Assembly: GCA_024644405.1 (NCBI GenBank)
Contig: JAHELC010000002.1
Location: 186,001 to 250,000, forward strand
Direction of reading: 5' to 3'
DNA: 64,000 nt
From: Nitrospinaceae bacterium
Lineage (GTDB): Bacteria > Nitrospinota > Nitrospinia > Nitrospinales > Nitrospinaceae
This document shows positions 53,959-62,929 of the stretch, piece after piece. How positions within the stretch are numbered: position 1 is the first letter of the stretch; each line of letters starts with the position of its first letter. The notes beneath the pieces are model-generated. The model ran no database searches and had not been told where the DNA came from. It was given only the letters and a program-made list of their open reading frames with translations. The translations under genes were made by a program, and so were the position numbers.

Positions 53959-55875
53959 TCAGCGGGTCCCCGTAATTTGCCAGCCTTGACCCAGACAATC
54001 AAAAGTACTCCCCGTAAAATTAACACTGAAAGTTCCAGTCCAGTTATCAGGATCAGAGAACTGACCGATCAACAAGTAACTTTCGGTAGCTTCACCGGAT
54101 ACGGTCGCCGTCGCTTGAAACAATCCTGAGGGGTCAATGGTCCCGGACAGCGTCGGTCCGGACGGACCGCTAACCACCTGGATCGATGATCCTCCCAAGT
54201 CCACAATTGTAAACGTCTGGACATTTAAATTGAATAGACCTGAGGCGCATGCATAAGTGGCGGCAGGTTGGATGTTATAAATTCCTGTTCCAATGCACGC
54301 TCCCTCATCCGCTTGGCCGTCGCAATCGTCATCGATGCCGTTGCAGACTTCCAGGATGTCCGTAACCGTTTCTTCACAGACGCCGAACTGGCCGTTGGTG
54401 CAGGTTTGGGTGCCATTCACGCAAAGGTCCGAGTCGGGACCGTCGCAGGGCCGGATTTCCCCGTCAGGCGTTCCATCACTGCAAGCGGTAGGCAAGGTAC
54501 AATCCGCCTGGCACCCGTCGCCATCAGTGTTGTTGCCGTCGTCGCATTGCTCATCGCCATCTACAATCCCGTCGCCACAAACCGAACAGACATTATCTTC
54601 ATCCGTCAGGCCGTCGCAATTGTTGTCGAGTCCGTCGCAGATTTCCGTCGTCGGCCCGATTTCTCCCTGGCACTCCGACCAGAGTTGGTCCACACAGGTC
54701 TGGGTCCCGGCGGTGCATTCCCCCACGTCCGTGCCGCAAGCACGGATTTCTCCCGAAGTACACTCCGGGATAAAGGGAACGCCGAAGACCGCTTCCAGTT
54801 CTGCGGGACAATTATCGTTCAGGCATTGATTGTCGACAACGGTGGGTTCGCAGGAGTTGCTGAGCGCGCAACTGATCAGGTCGAACAATCCCTGCTGGCA
54901 CGCGTCGGAGGCGCCGGTATCAGCGGGGCAGTTGCTTTGGCACAGGAAATTATTGCCACACGCTATGAAACACGCTTGGATGGCGTCCACTTCCGCATCG
55001 GTGCAGACCCGGTTGGTGCAGTTGTCATCCACCAAACCGTTACAATCGTTATCGATGCCGTTGCAGATCTCCAGCGCTCCGGGGAAAACCGTCGGATCGT
55101 TGTCGTTGCAGTCACCCGCATCTGTCGTGAAGCCGTCCTGGTCTTCATCGACACATACGCCACTCACACATTGACCGCCGGCACACACGTTGGAACAAGC
55201 ACCGCAATTATTGGGATCGGTGTTGAAGTCAATGTTCTCGTCCGTCTGGCCGTCGCAGTTGTTGTCGAGGCCGTCACAAATCTCATCGGCGGTAGGATTA
55301 ATGATATTGCTGGAGTCGTCGCAATCGACCGCAGTGAGGCATCCGGCCTGGGCGAAAAATCCGTCGTTGTCGGCATCGGTACAGGCTGAGCAACCCACCT
55401 CATCGGTTTCGCCATCACAGTCGTTATCGAACCCGTCGCAGACTTCCGCGGCTCCGGGGAAAATCAGCGCATTGTTGTCATTGCAATCCACCTCGACCGT
55501 AAAACCATCGTTGTCTTTGTCGGGACAGATTGCAACAACACCGAGATCGGTCACCTGGCCTTTGACAACCAGCACGGGCTGGGTGTCCTCCGGCTGATCC
55601 GGAATGCTCACTCTTAACGTGTAGGCGCCCTCGGGCACATAGCGCAATTTAAATATTCCACTCGCGCCTAAAACAGCCGAAAACGATTCGCCCACCAGAT
55701 CCGCCACGGACCCGTTGGTCCCCTGGGGCCCGCAAAAATCTACCACACCCACGATCTCTCCCGAATTCCGGATGTCCTTGGGGGCGCGCACATCGGCCGC
55801 CGCGGAAAATGCCGCGCAGGAAAAAACCAGGGATGTCATCAGGATTATCGCTGTCGAAAAGATCGCCCGTTTCAT
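53959..55875 (-). CDS. Secreted MopE-like Cys/Asp-rich repeat protein
   Basis: A 638-residue exported protein (signal peptide, cleavage near FSAAA). After an all-beta N-terminal domain of about 100 residues come at least five Asp/Cys-rich motifs of the MopE/PF11617 kind (VCDGFDNDCDGETDE, ICDGLDNNCDGQTDE, ICNGIDNDCNG, ICDGLDNNCDGLTDE, VCNGIDDDCDGQADE). One Myxococcus Cys-rich repeat (CGDGIVDGDEQCDDGNN) follows. The C-terminal 100 residues are beta-rich. Such motifs may bind metal (copper in MopE). No C-terminal anchor is seen. Start at 55875 has GGAGGGG before it. Confidence 0.88.
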   Translation of the reverse strand: MKRAIFSTAIILMTSLVFSCAAFSAAADVRAPKDIRNSGEIVGVVDFCGPQGTNGSVADLVGESFSAVLGASGIFKLRYVPEGAYTLRVSIPDQPEDTQPVLVVKGQVTDLGVVAICPDKDNDGFTVEVDCNDNNALIFPGAAEVCDGFDNDCDGETDEVGCSACTDADNDGFFAQAGCLTAVDCDDSSNIINPTADEICDGLDNNCDGQTDENIDFNTDPNNCGACSNVCAGGQCVSGVCVDEDQDGFTTDAGDCNDNDPTVFPGALEICNGIDNDCNGLVDDNCTNRVCTDAEVDAIQACFIACGNNFLCQSNCPADTGASDACQQGLFDLISCALSNSCEPTVVDNQCLNDNCPAELEAVFGVPFIPECTSGEIRACGTDVGECTAGTQTCVDQLWSECQGEIGPTTEICDGLDNNCDGLTDEDNVCSVCGDGIVDGDEQCDDGNNTDGDGCQADCTLPTACSDGTPDGEIRPCDGPDSDLCVNGTQTCTNGQFGVCEETVTDILEVCNGIDDDCDGQADEGACIGTGIYNIQPAATYACASGLFNLNVQTFTIVDLGGSSIQVVSGPSGPTLSGTIDPSGLFQATATVSGEATESYLLIGQFSDPDNWTGTFSVNFTGSTFDCLGQGWQITGTR

Positions 55876-56256
55876 GGTCCCCTCCTCAGGTAGCCAAAAC
55901 TTTGCCGGGCTCCAAACCCTCCCTCTCCCAGGAAAGCTTGAAACCTCGCTCCTCATTGAAGGGCGGATCGCTGCAATTCAGAAGACCCGGTTGGATCGGT
56001 GGCGGGAAATAAGGCGGCGTCCCGGATCGACCCTTCAAAATGGTTGTTTTTGCGCATTATAGACCCGGTACCAGTTCTGTCAAATTGTTTCTATTTCCGC
56101 TTAAACGCGAAATAATACAGAGGTTTATATTTAGATTACATGGAATTTCATTACACTCTCTATAGGGTGAAACTGCCTGGGACAATCTTTGGCGGGGGAG
56201 AAGCCGCAACCTTAAATAACCCGCGCACCCAAAAGCGTGGGGGTTTTAAACCGAAC
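55876..56256. other. Intergenic region with promoter of the MopE-like gene
   Basis: About 380 bases without a gene. It holds the promoter at 56056-56083 and a leader of about 170 bases. An imperfect CG-rich hairpin near 56220-56245 could end the collagen-like transcript; its T-run is weak. Confidence 0.55.
56056..56083 (-). promoter_or_regulatory. Consensus sigma-70 promoter for the MopE-like gene
   Basis: On the minus strand TTGACA (56083-56078), a 16-base spacer and TATAAT (56061-56056) match both consensus hexamers exactly. Start of transcription is expected near 56049, about 170 bases before the ATG. Confidence 0.85.
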
Positions 56257-58689
56257 TTATTCGGCTGTGAAATTGAAGTAGAGCCACCACCCCTGCGTTA
56301 TCCCATCCGGGCCAATATCCCGTTCATCCAAACTGGTACAGTTATTAGTCCCACCGGGTAGAAGTTCACTCAGGGGTACGGAACCAACCGAAGGAGCATT
56401 GACTATAAATACATTTGCATCCGCTTCGCTAACAAATCCACGGAGCAATCCTTCGGTAAGATTGGTTGCCGGATCTCCCTCATAGGTGGCTGCAAATTGA
56501 ACGTCCTGCAAGGGTAGCGGATCTCCAAGAATATCTAGCGTTGTGCTCAGGGATGCGCTCACGAAGCACGGAGCCAACGGTACCTCAAGCGCCGGAGTAT
56601 ATGTGGGATTGGTGGTTTCGGGTATGGCGTTCAGGCATTCCCCTGTATTTTGATTCGAATAATTTACTGTGTGCGTTACTTCCCCTGTTGGGAATATGCA
56701 CGACGCGTCAAAAGCAGTGCACTGACCGGGGCCAAACTCCAATATTCCATCTGTAGCGCTCTGATCCAAAGATTCAAAAGCGATCAACAAACTGGAATCG
56801 AGAAAACCGTCGTGATCACTATCGCCATTCAGCAGGTTGTTGATGTTAGTATTCGTCTGATTCGTAACATCCGTGCAGAAAGTAGAAAATAATGAGACGA
56901 AAACATGTGGGTCACGTAGCGAAAGACTTGCGATTCTGAAAGGAGCTGCCTCATCAACCGATTCCAGCGTACAGGTAGAGCTACAGCCGTCACCACCAGT
57001 GGTATTCCCATCGTCGCATTCCTCGCCAGTGTCAGCTACACTATCTCCACAAAAAGGTAACGTGCAGGTGGTCCTGCAACTATCGGGTGTAGTGTCACTG
57101 TTTGCGGTACCATCGTCACATTCCTCTCCTGATTCAAGAACCCCGTTGCCGCACACTCCGGCTTCCGTCGTACAGATAGCGCTACAACCGTCGCCGTCGA
57201 TGTTGTTGCCATCGTCGCATTCCTCGCCTGATTCAAGTACCCCGTTGCCGCACACTCCGGCTTCCGTCGTACAGATAGCGCTACAACCGTCGCCGTCGAC
57301 ATTATTGCCATCGTCACACGTTTCTCCCGCAGTGGTATCGACGACGCCGTCACTACACACCGGAATTCGGACGGCTTGGAAATTAAAGTAGAACCACCAT
57401 CCCTGTGTCGTGCCATCCGGGCCGATATCCCGTACATCTAAAGTGGAATCAAAGCAGTTGCCAGTTCCTCCCGGCAGGAGCTGGCTCAGCGGTACGGTTC
57501 CAATAGATGGAGCATCCACTAAAAATGCGTCCGCATCCGCTTCACTGACAAAACCACGGAGTAATCCTTCAGCAAGATTGGTTGCCGGATCCCCCACATA
57601 GGTGGCCGCCAATTGAATACTCTGCAGCGGCAGTGGGATTCCCAGAAATTCCAGCGTGGTGTTCAGGAGGGAAGCGCTAACGAAGCAGGGAGCAACCGGC
57701 ACCGCAATTCCTGGAGAAAATACTTCGGGATTGGTGGTGCCGGGTATGGCGTTCAGGCATTCACCTGCATTTTCATTCAAATAGGTTAGTGTGTTGGATG
57801 TTGCTTCCGTTGGGAACTCACACACCGAAAGAGAACTGCACTGACCGGGGCCAAACTCCAATATGCCATCTGCAACGCTCTGATCCAAAGATTCAAAAGC
57901 GATCAACGGGCTGAAATCGAGAAAACCATCAAAATCATCGTCTTGAAATAAAGTATGAAGAATTGCTGAATTGACATCACTCGTAATATCCTGACAAAGA
58001 AATAATGCTGGTATAAATAAATGTGGGTCCGCCAGTGAAAGTACGTTGATTCTAAATAGAGTTCTGCCACCAATAACCAGTTCCGTCGTACAGCTCGCAC
58101 TGCAGCCGTCGCCGCTGGCGGTGTTGCCATCGTCACACTGCTCCCCGGAGTCGACCACACCATCGCCACAAACCGGGGTTTGGGTTCCTGCACATATAAT
58201 ACCGGACGCATCGAAGCCTACAACGAGCTGCCCTTCGGGACAAATCTGGCCAGCCAAAGCCTGGTTTCCGGAGACTCCCTGAGGCCCTGCCGGACCCGTC
58301 GCGCCGTCAGCTCCGGGGTTGCCATCCAAACCCGCCGGACCCGCCGGACCTGCCGGACCCGCTGGACCTGCCGGACCCGCTGGACCTGTCGGACCTGCCG
58401 GACCCGTTGGACCCGTCGGACCCGTCGGACCTGTGGGGCCTGCCGAACCCGTCGGACCTGTGGGGCCTGCCGGGCCTGTCGGTCCCGCCGGCCCGGTATC
58501 CCCCTTGGGACCCGGGGGACCCGCCAGCGGTTGAATGTTATCGATTTGTTGTTGTAAGTTTTCAAAAGGGGTGCCGGGAACAGTACCATCAGGCGTCAGG
58601 TTGATGTCGGCCGCCAAAGCGTTGCCGGAAAACAACCACACCATCATAAATCCTATGTCGATCAGCCAACGATTCCATTTCCTGTTCAT
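56257..58689 (-). CDS. Secreted collagen-like, Cys-rich protein with duplicated unknown domain
   Basis: An 810-residue exported protein. Signal peptide, then a short coiled segment ([16 protein letters not shown]). Next are about 27 Gly-X-Y triplets (mostly GPA and GPT), forming a collagen-like stalk. A Cys motif ([14 protein letters not shown]) leads to five Myxococcus-type DUF4215 Cys repeats ([16 protein letters not shown] type). A domain of about 200 residues occurs twice ([11 protein letters not shown]... and [11 protein letters not shown]...), each containing [10 protein letters not shown](V/A)(A/T)[11 protein letters not shown] and ending DIGPDG(T/I)TQGWW. Start at 58689 has GGGGGG. 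It follows a smaller collagen-like gene by 53 bases. Confidence 0.88.
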   Translation of the reverse strand: MNRKWNRWLIDIGFMMVWLFSGNALAADINLTPDGTVPGTPFENLQQQIDNIQPLAGPPGPKGDTGPAGPTGPAGPTGPTGSAGPTGPTGPTGPTGPAGPTGPAGPAGPAGPAGPAGPAGLDGNPGADGATGPAGPQGVSGNQALAGQICPEGQLVVGFDASGIICAGTQTPVCGDGVVDSGEQCDDGNTASGDGCSASCTTELVIGGRTLFRINVLSLADPHLFIPALFLCQDITSDVNSAILHTLFQDDDFDGFLDFSPLIAFESLDQSVADGILEFGPGQCSSLSVCEFPTEATSNTLTYLNENAGECLNAIPGTTNPEVFSPGIAVPVAPCFVSASLLNTTLEFLGIPLPLQSIQLAATYVGDPATNLAEGLLRGFVSEADADAFLVDAPSIGTVPLSQLLPGGTGNCFDSTLDVRDIGPDGTTQGWWFYFNFQAVRIPVCSDGVVDTTAGETCDDGNNVDGDGCSAICTTEAGVCGNGVLESGEECDDGNNIDGDGCSAICTTEAGVCGNGVLESGEECDDGTANSDTTPDSCRTTCTLPFCGDSVADTGEECDDGNTTGGDGCSSTCTLESVDEAAPFRIASLSLRDPHVFVSLFSTFCTDVTNQTNTNINNLLNGDSDHDGFLDSSLLIAFESLDQSATDGILEFGPGQCTAFDASCIFPTGEVTHTVNYSNQNTGECLNAIPETTNPTYTPALEVPLAPCFVSASLSTTLDILGDPLPLQDVQFAATYEGDPATNLTEGLLRGFVSEADANVFIVNAPSVGSVPLSELLPGGTNNCTSLDERDIGPDGITQGWWLYFNFTAE
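57131..57315. repeat. 99-bp tandem duplication inside the collagen-like gene
   Basis: Two nearly identical 99-base units (period set by GATTCAAG at 57131 and 57230) encode consecutive 33-residue Cys-rich repeats. High DNA identity suggests recent duplication or unequal recombination. Confidence 0.85.
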
Positions 58690-58742
58690 ATTCCCCCCTG
58701 CCGACACATTTGATTAACTGATGCCTCTTCCTTTCCGCCAAA

Positions 58743-59276
58743 CTAAGAAGATGGGCTGTTAACAACAGTCCCGCACACCACGTTGCCGTCCGGCGAACTG
58801 AAACCGATAAGAAACTCGCCCGGTGGACACGTTCCAACCACACCCGCACCCGCTGGTCCCTGAGGACCGGGAGCACCACCCGTACCAGCAACACCATCAG
58901 TACCATTGGCTCCGGACGGACCCGTGGGACCTGCCGGTCCGGTCACACCCGCTGGACCTGTAGGACCCGCTGGACCCGCCGCGCCTGCCGGACCGGTCGC
59001 ACCCGCTGGACCCGCCGCGCCTGCCGGACCGGTCGCACCTGTGGGGCCTGCCGGCCCTGCCGGACCGGGATTACCTGTCGGACCCTTCGGACCTTGCGGA
59101 CCGGGCGTGGTCTCTATGGCTGTGATTTGATCTTGGAGTTGTTTAAAAGGTACTCCGGGAACTTTTCCCTCCGAAGTCAGAGGGATGCCAGGTCCGGCCG
59201 GCACTACAGCCGGTTGCCATGTTCCAAGGAATAAAAAGAAGAAAAGAATAAAAACCCAACTGAATGACTTTGTCAT
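58743..59276 (-). CDS. Small secreted collagen-like protein
   Basis: A 177-residue exported protein. Signal peptide ([14 protein letters not shown]), then [17 protein letters not shown], about 29 Gly-X-Y triplets, and a C-terminal [20 protein letters not shown]. The pre-collagen and post-collagen segments match those of the next gene, so the two are relatives and the larger one has extra Cys-rich modules. ATG at 59276 follows GAAGAGGGT; a longer frame upstream is less likely. Confidence 0.85.
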   Translation of the reverse strand: MTKSFSWVFILFFFLFLGTWQPAVVPAGPGIPLTSEGKVPGVPFKQLQDQITAIETTPGPQGPKGPTGNPGPAGPAGPTGATGPAGAAGPAGATGPAGAAGPAGPTGPAGVTGPAGPTGPSGANGTDGVAGTGGAPGPQGPAGAGVVGTCPPGEFLIGFSSPDGNVVCGTVVNSPSS

Positions 59277-59392
59277 ACCCTCTTCGCCCTCCTCCATGAA
59301 GAGTGGTTTGGTTGGGAAGACAGGTTGGAATTTCAGAGATGGTGAGAAAGGCGAGCAACCCGTCCAATCCCTCAAAGTGATTGTTTTCCGTA

Positions 59393-59420
59393 ATTATAGG
59401 CCTCGGGCCATTTCAGTCAA
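59393..59420 (-). promoter_or_regulatory. Near-consensus sigma-70 promoter for the collagen-like genes
   Basis: On the minus strand TTGACT (59420-59415), a 16-base spacer and TATAAT (59398-59393). The flanks resemble the promoter at 56056-56083, so the two transcripts are probably co-regulated. Confidence 0.82.
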
Positions 59421-59511
59421 ATGATTTTTCTATGCCTGTTAATGACATAAATATCAGATATTTATATCTCAATTACAGAGTATTTCAATCATACTCCCTT
59501 AAGGGTGGGAT

Positions 59512-60186
59512 TTATCGGGGGCAGTCTCCGGCGGGCTTAAAACCCAGTTCACGCGCCTGCTGGAGGCTGTGGAAGACGAGGGTATGGTGAGAGCGACGTA
59601 AGCGGTAATGTTTGCAGGCGGGCCAGCGCACGGTTTTGGTGCGGCGGTGGCCGACCATGCCGTAATGAAAAATGCGGTCGTAGTCGACCTGCCCGGCGGT
59701 CAACGGCATTTGTGGAATATGCGATTCGCGGCGGAACTCCCACGGCGGCAACGGTTCCGGCTCCACCCATAAGCCGAGCTTTTGAGTGAACGCATAATGC
59801 TCCAGCCTTTGCAGGCGTTCGTTCCGGATCGGATTCACCCGGTAATACCAGGCGAGGCCGGCATACACCAACTCCTCGTTCAGCACCCGGCCGTCTTCGG
59901 TGATCACTTCGCCGATGCGTCGCCCGTGCGTGTCGATCATCGAAACCTTCACCCACACGCGGCGTCCCAGAGCCAGGTGTTTCGTATATTCGCGCGCCTG
60001 CTTTCCGAACACCTGTCCCGGCTCCGGCGCATCGACCTCGGACAACCGTACCTTATATAAGGAACCGCCACTCTGCACGGTCAACGTGTCGCCATCGTGC
60101 ACCGCCACCACCTGACCCGTCATCATATTCACAGGCGCGGCGGCGAGCCACAGGGATAAAAGATTGAGTGCCACAGGCGTAAGCAT
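59512..60186 (-). CDS. Secreted SNase-like nuclease
   Basis: A 224-residue protein with a hydrophobic N-terminus (ALNLLSLWLAAAP, likely signal). The thermonuclease core is GQVVAVHDGDTLTV, YKVRLSEVDAPEPGQVFGKQA, GRRIGEVITEDGRVLNEELV; the catalytic Arg/Asp/Glu set appears present. After the core is a C-terminal segment with WPACKHYRLRR and FHSLQQARELGFKPAGDC, like the Cys/His module often fused to SNases. ATG at 60186 is chosen; the ribosome binding site is weak. Confidence 0.85.
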   Translation of the reverse strand: MLTPVALNLLSLWLAAAPVNMMTGQVVAVHDGDTLTVQSGGSLYKVRLSEVDAPEPGQVFGKQAREYTKHLALGRRVWVKVSMIDTHGRRIGEVITEDGRVLNEELVYAGLAWYYRVNPIRNERLQRLEHYAFTQKLGLWVEPEPLPPWEFRRESHIPQMPLTAGQVDYDRIFHYGMVGHRRTKTVRWPACKHYRLRRSHHTLVFHSLQQARELGFKPAGDCPR

Positions 60187-60295
60187 GTTTTCATTATAAC
60201 AGAGCAAACGACTAAAGGAATCCACCCGGCTTCCTGAAACATCTTATAAATAAGGTATGCATTGAATCGCGCAAACGGAAACGAGGAGGTGTGTC

Positions 60296-60511
60296 ATGGT
60301 CATCGAACGATGGATTCGAATTATTGCAGGATCTTTCATCCTGATCAGCCTGGCACTGGCCCACTGGGTCAGCCCGTGGTGGTTGCTGTTCACCGCGTTT
60401 GTCGGACTCAACCTGTTTCAATCCGGCATCACCCGCTGGTGCCTGATGGAAGACATTCTGCGTAAGGCCGGCATCAAGGAAACGCATCAAACCCAACCCG
60501 GAGGAAATTAG
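60296..60511 (+). CDS. YgaP-like small membrane protein (DUF2892)
   Basis: A 71-residue protein with two membrane helices: WIRIIAGSFILISLAL and SPWWLLFTAFVGLNLFQSG, then ITRWCLMEDILRKAG. The SPWWLL...GLNLFQS core and the Cys-Leu-Met-Glu tail are typical of the DUF2892 membrane domain of YgaP. In larger relatives it joins a rhodanese domain; here it stands alone. GAGGAGGTG ribosome binding site is strong. Confidence 0.85.
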   Translation: MVIERWIRIIAGSFILISLALAHWVSPWWLLFTAFVGLNLFQSGITRWCLMEDILRKAGIKETHQTQPGGN

Positions 60512-60515
60512 AAAA

Positions 60516-60550
60516 TGGTGTCGCCCTTCGACAGGCTCAGGGTGACACCA
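60516..60550. repeat. Dispersed palindromic repeat, copy B
   Basis: TGGTGTCGCCC (60516-60526) and GGGTGACACCA (60540-60550) are inverted repeats with one mismatch around TTCGACAGGCTCA. It shares the core with copy A at 18446-18475. It lies between the DUF2892 gene and panE. Confidence 0.75.
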
Positions 60551-60582
60551 TTTCCTTATATAGTATGGTGTACAATACGTGA

Positions 60583-61539
60583 ATGAACATCCTTCTATAC
60601 GGTGCGGGGGCGGTGGGACTGGGCCTCGCCTCGTGTCTCTTGAAAAACGGGGAGCGGGTCGACCTGGTCGGCCGCGGGGATACGGTTACCGCCCTCCAAC
60701 AAAACGGTCTGCAACGCACGGGGCTGTTCGGCGACTTCACCGCGGCGCCGGATGTGTTCGGTGCCTTCACTGCTTTAAGCGAACTCCCAAAAACTAATTA
60801 CGACTTCCTGCTGGTCTGCACCAAATCGTTCGACACGCGCACCGCGGCGGAACAGATCGCGGCCATCCCTTTTTTAAAAAATTCTTCAACTCCCATCGTG
60901 CTGTGCCAGAACGGCTGGGGCAACGCCGAAATTTTTGCCGAACATTTTCCGAAAGAGCGCATCAAAAATGGGCGCGTCATTACCGGGTTCCGCCGCCCCG
61001 AAAAACATGAAGTCGATATCACCGTCCACGCCGACGCCATTCATTTGGGCTCGCTGTTCGATGGCGACGTGTCCGGCCTCGAAAGATTGAGCGCTGCCAT
61101 TACTTCGGGGGGCATCCCGTGCGAGGTCACTCCAACCATCAGCAAAGACCTGTGGGCGAAGATGCTCTACAACTGTATGCTCAACGGACTCAGCACAATC
61201 CATGATGTGCCGTACGGCGTGCTGGGCGAGTCGCCGCACACCCGTGAGTTGATGGAGAACATCGCGCACGAAGTGTACGCGGTGATGAAGGCGGCGGGTT
61301 ATGACACGCACTGGAAAAGCGCCGAAGATTACATCGATACTTTTTACAAACACCAACTGCCGCCGACCTACAGCCATGAGCCGTCGATGTTACAAGATGT
61401 CCGCGCCGGCAAACGCACCGAGATCGACGCCCTCAACGGCGCCGTCGTGCAACTCGGTCAACAGCACGGCATCGCCACCCCTCACAATCTCACAGTCACA
61501 CGCATGATCCAGTTCATGGAAAAACAAGCCGACAAGTAG
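60583..61539 (+). CDS. panE: 2-dehydropantoate 2-reductase-like protein
   Basis: A 318-residue ketopantoate reductase family enzyme of pantothenate synthesis. NILLYGAGAVGLGLASCLLK is the NADP-binding motif, LLVCTKSFDT the second conserved block, and KDLWAKMLYNCMLN carries the catalytic Lys. RAGKRTEIDALNGAVVQLG is the C-terminal motif with Glu. It is not beside other pan genes, so a different 2-keto acid substrate is possible. Confidence 0.9.
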   Translation: MNILLYGAGAVGLGLASCLLKNGERVDLVGRGDTVTALQQNGLQRTGLFGDFTAAPDVFGAFTALSELPKTNYDFLLVCTKSFDTRTAAEQIAAIPFLKNSSTPIVLCQNGWGNAEIFAEHFPKERIKNGRVITGFRRPEKHEVDITVHADAIHLGSLFDGDVSGLERLSAAITSGGIPCEVTPTISKDLWAKMLYNCMLNGLSTIHDVPYGVLGESPHTRELMENIAHEVYAVMKAAGYDTHWKSAEDYIDTFYKHQLPPTYSHEPSMLQDVRAGKRTEIDALNGAVVQLGQQHGIATPHNLTVTRMIQFMEKQADK

Positions 61540-61704
61540 ATTAACAGCCTGGCAGGACCCCTGAAACTCCTTGTAATTCGCCCACTTAAAAAATATTTTG
61601 TTTTCCATGTCAACCGATCTCTCCTCAGCGCGTTTTACTGGATAGTGGGCACAAAACCGTTACACTATTAACAACAGTTAAATGTGTTAAATAAGGAGAG
61701 GCAA

Positions 61705-62310
61705 ATGTTGAAGAAATCGATTTCAGGAGTTTTCAGTCTTTTGATACTAATCCCCGCAACCACCGCTCTGGCCGATGGCCCCGGCGGGGTTATCCAGCAG
61801 CGGCTGGATCATCGAGGCGATGTCATCGACCAGCGGCTGGACCAGAGGGGTTCCAATATCAATGACCGGCTGGACCGCCGGGGTTCCAACATCAACGACC
61901 GGTTGGACCAGCGCGGTTCCAACATCAACGACCGGTTGGACCAGCGCGGTTCCAACGTCAACGACCGGCTGGACCGCCGGGGTTCCAACATCAACGACCG
62001 GTTGGACAAGAGATCCCAACAGGCGGCGGAAAACGGACGACCCGGTTTGGCCAAGCGGCTTGATCGTAAAGGCGACCGGATTGAAAAACGCCTGGACCGC
62101 CGGGGTGACCGCGTTGAAAGACGCCTGGACCGCCGGGGTGATCGTGTTGAACGGCGTCTGGACCGCCGGGGCGACCGCGTTGAAAGACGGATGGATCGCC
62201 GGGGCGACCGGATTGAAAAACGCCATGACCGCCGGGGCGACCGCATCAACAAACGCATGGACCGCAAAGGCAAGCGCATCCATCGAAGATCGCACCGCCG
62301 CGGACATTAA
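61705..62310 (+). CDS. Secreted Arg/Asp-rich 11-residue-repeat protein
   Basis: A 201-residue exported protein. Signal peptide (LLILIPATTALA), then a mature region made of about 13 copies of an 11-residue unit. The first block reads RLD(Q/R)RGSNIND; after a short linker (QQAAENGRPGLAK) the second reads RLDRRGDRVER. An 11-residue period suits a right-handed coiled coil or long helix. The protein is strongly basic. No family recognised with certainty. GGAGAG ribosome binding site; followed by its own terminator and the ECF sigma operon. Confidence 0.88.
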   Translation: MLKKSISGVFSLLILIPATTALADGPGGVIQQRLDHRGDVIDQRLDQRGSNINDRLDRRGSNINDRLDQRGSNINDRLDQRGSNVNDRLDRRGSNINDRLDKRSQQAAENGRPGLAKRLDRKGDRIEKRLDRRGDRVERRLDRRGDRVERRLDRRGDRVERRMDRRGDRIEKRHDRRGDRINKRMDRKGKRIHRRSHRRGH

Positions 62311-62323
62311 GCGGAAACAAATG

Positions 62324-62357
62324 CCGGCGGGGGTTTGACCTCCGCCGGATTTTTTTT
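62324..62357 (+). terminator. Rho-independent terminator of the 11-residue-repeat gene
   Basis: CCGGCGGGGGT and ACCTCCGCCGG form an 11-bp stem with one G-U pair and a TTG loop, followed by ATTTTTTTT. Confidence 0.92.
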
Positions 62358-62383
62358 ACGTTAAACCTATTTTCAGGAAACGC

Positions 62384-62929
62384 ATGGGGATGGAACGCCC
62401 GGCCATGGACGATTTTCTGGCATCTGTGGAACGCCAGGCCTTCCGCATGGCCGAGTTCGCCACCCGCAACGCCGACGAAGCATTGGACATCGTGCAGGAT
62501 GCCATGATAAGTTTGGTGAAACACTATTCCACGAAACCGGATACGGAATGGCGGCCGCTGTTCTTCCAGATCGTGCAGAACCGCATCCGTGACTGGCACC
62601 GCAAAAAATCCGTCCGGGACCGTTGGAACGGGATGCGCCAATTATGGCAAAGCCGGGAAATTGATGACGACCCGATCCAAAACCTGGCCGACCCCAAAGG
62701 CAAGACTCCCGGCGAACAGACAGCCCTCAAGGATTCCACGGCGGCATTGGATTCCGCACTGCAAACTTTGCCCTGGCGCCAGCAACAGGCGTTTCTCCTG
62801 CGGGCCTGGGAAGAGATGAGCGTGGCGGAAACCGCCCGCGCCATGAAATGTTCCGAGGGCTCGGTAAAAACACATTACTCCAGGGCCTTGCACACCCTTC
62901 GCAATTTACTGGAAGATCATTGGCCATGA
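62384..62929 (+). CDS. ECF-type RNA polymerase sigma factor
   Basis: A 181-residue sigma-70 family factor. Region 2 (FATRNADEALDIVQDAMISLVKH, WRPLFFQIVQNRIRDWHRKK) and region 4 (LPWRQQQAFLLRAWEEMSVAETARAMKCSEGSVKTHYSRAL) are clear. AGGAAAC precedes the ATG. The stop overlaps the next start (ATGA), a common sigma/anti-sigma arrangement. It probably reads a promoter of its own operon and perhaps the repeat gene before it. Confidence 0.93.
   Translation: MGMERPAMDDFLASVERQAFRMAEFATRNADEALDIVQDAMISLVKHYSTKPDTEWRPLFFQIVQNRIRDWHRKKSVRDRWNGMRQLWQSREIDDDPIQNLADPKGKTPGEQTALKDSTAALDSALQTLPWRQQQAFLLRAWEEMSVAETARAMKCSEGSVKTHYSRALHTLRNLLEDHWP

Noticed and set aside
54268-55389. 373-codon plus-strand frame opposite the MopE-like gene
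   Set aside because: Repetitive coding on the minus strand leaves long opposite frames; no independent start signals.
61800-62290. CRISPR-like array
   Set aside because: Direct repeats are contiguous, in-frame, coding and without unique spacers. The same applies to the collagen repeats at 58300-59100.
61747-62338. Long frames in other phases of the 11-residue-repeat gene
   Set aside because: The 33-bp repeats lack stops in several frames. Only the frame with signal peptide and ribosome binding site is credible.
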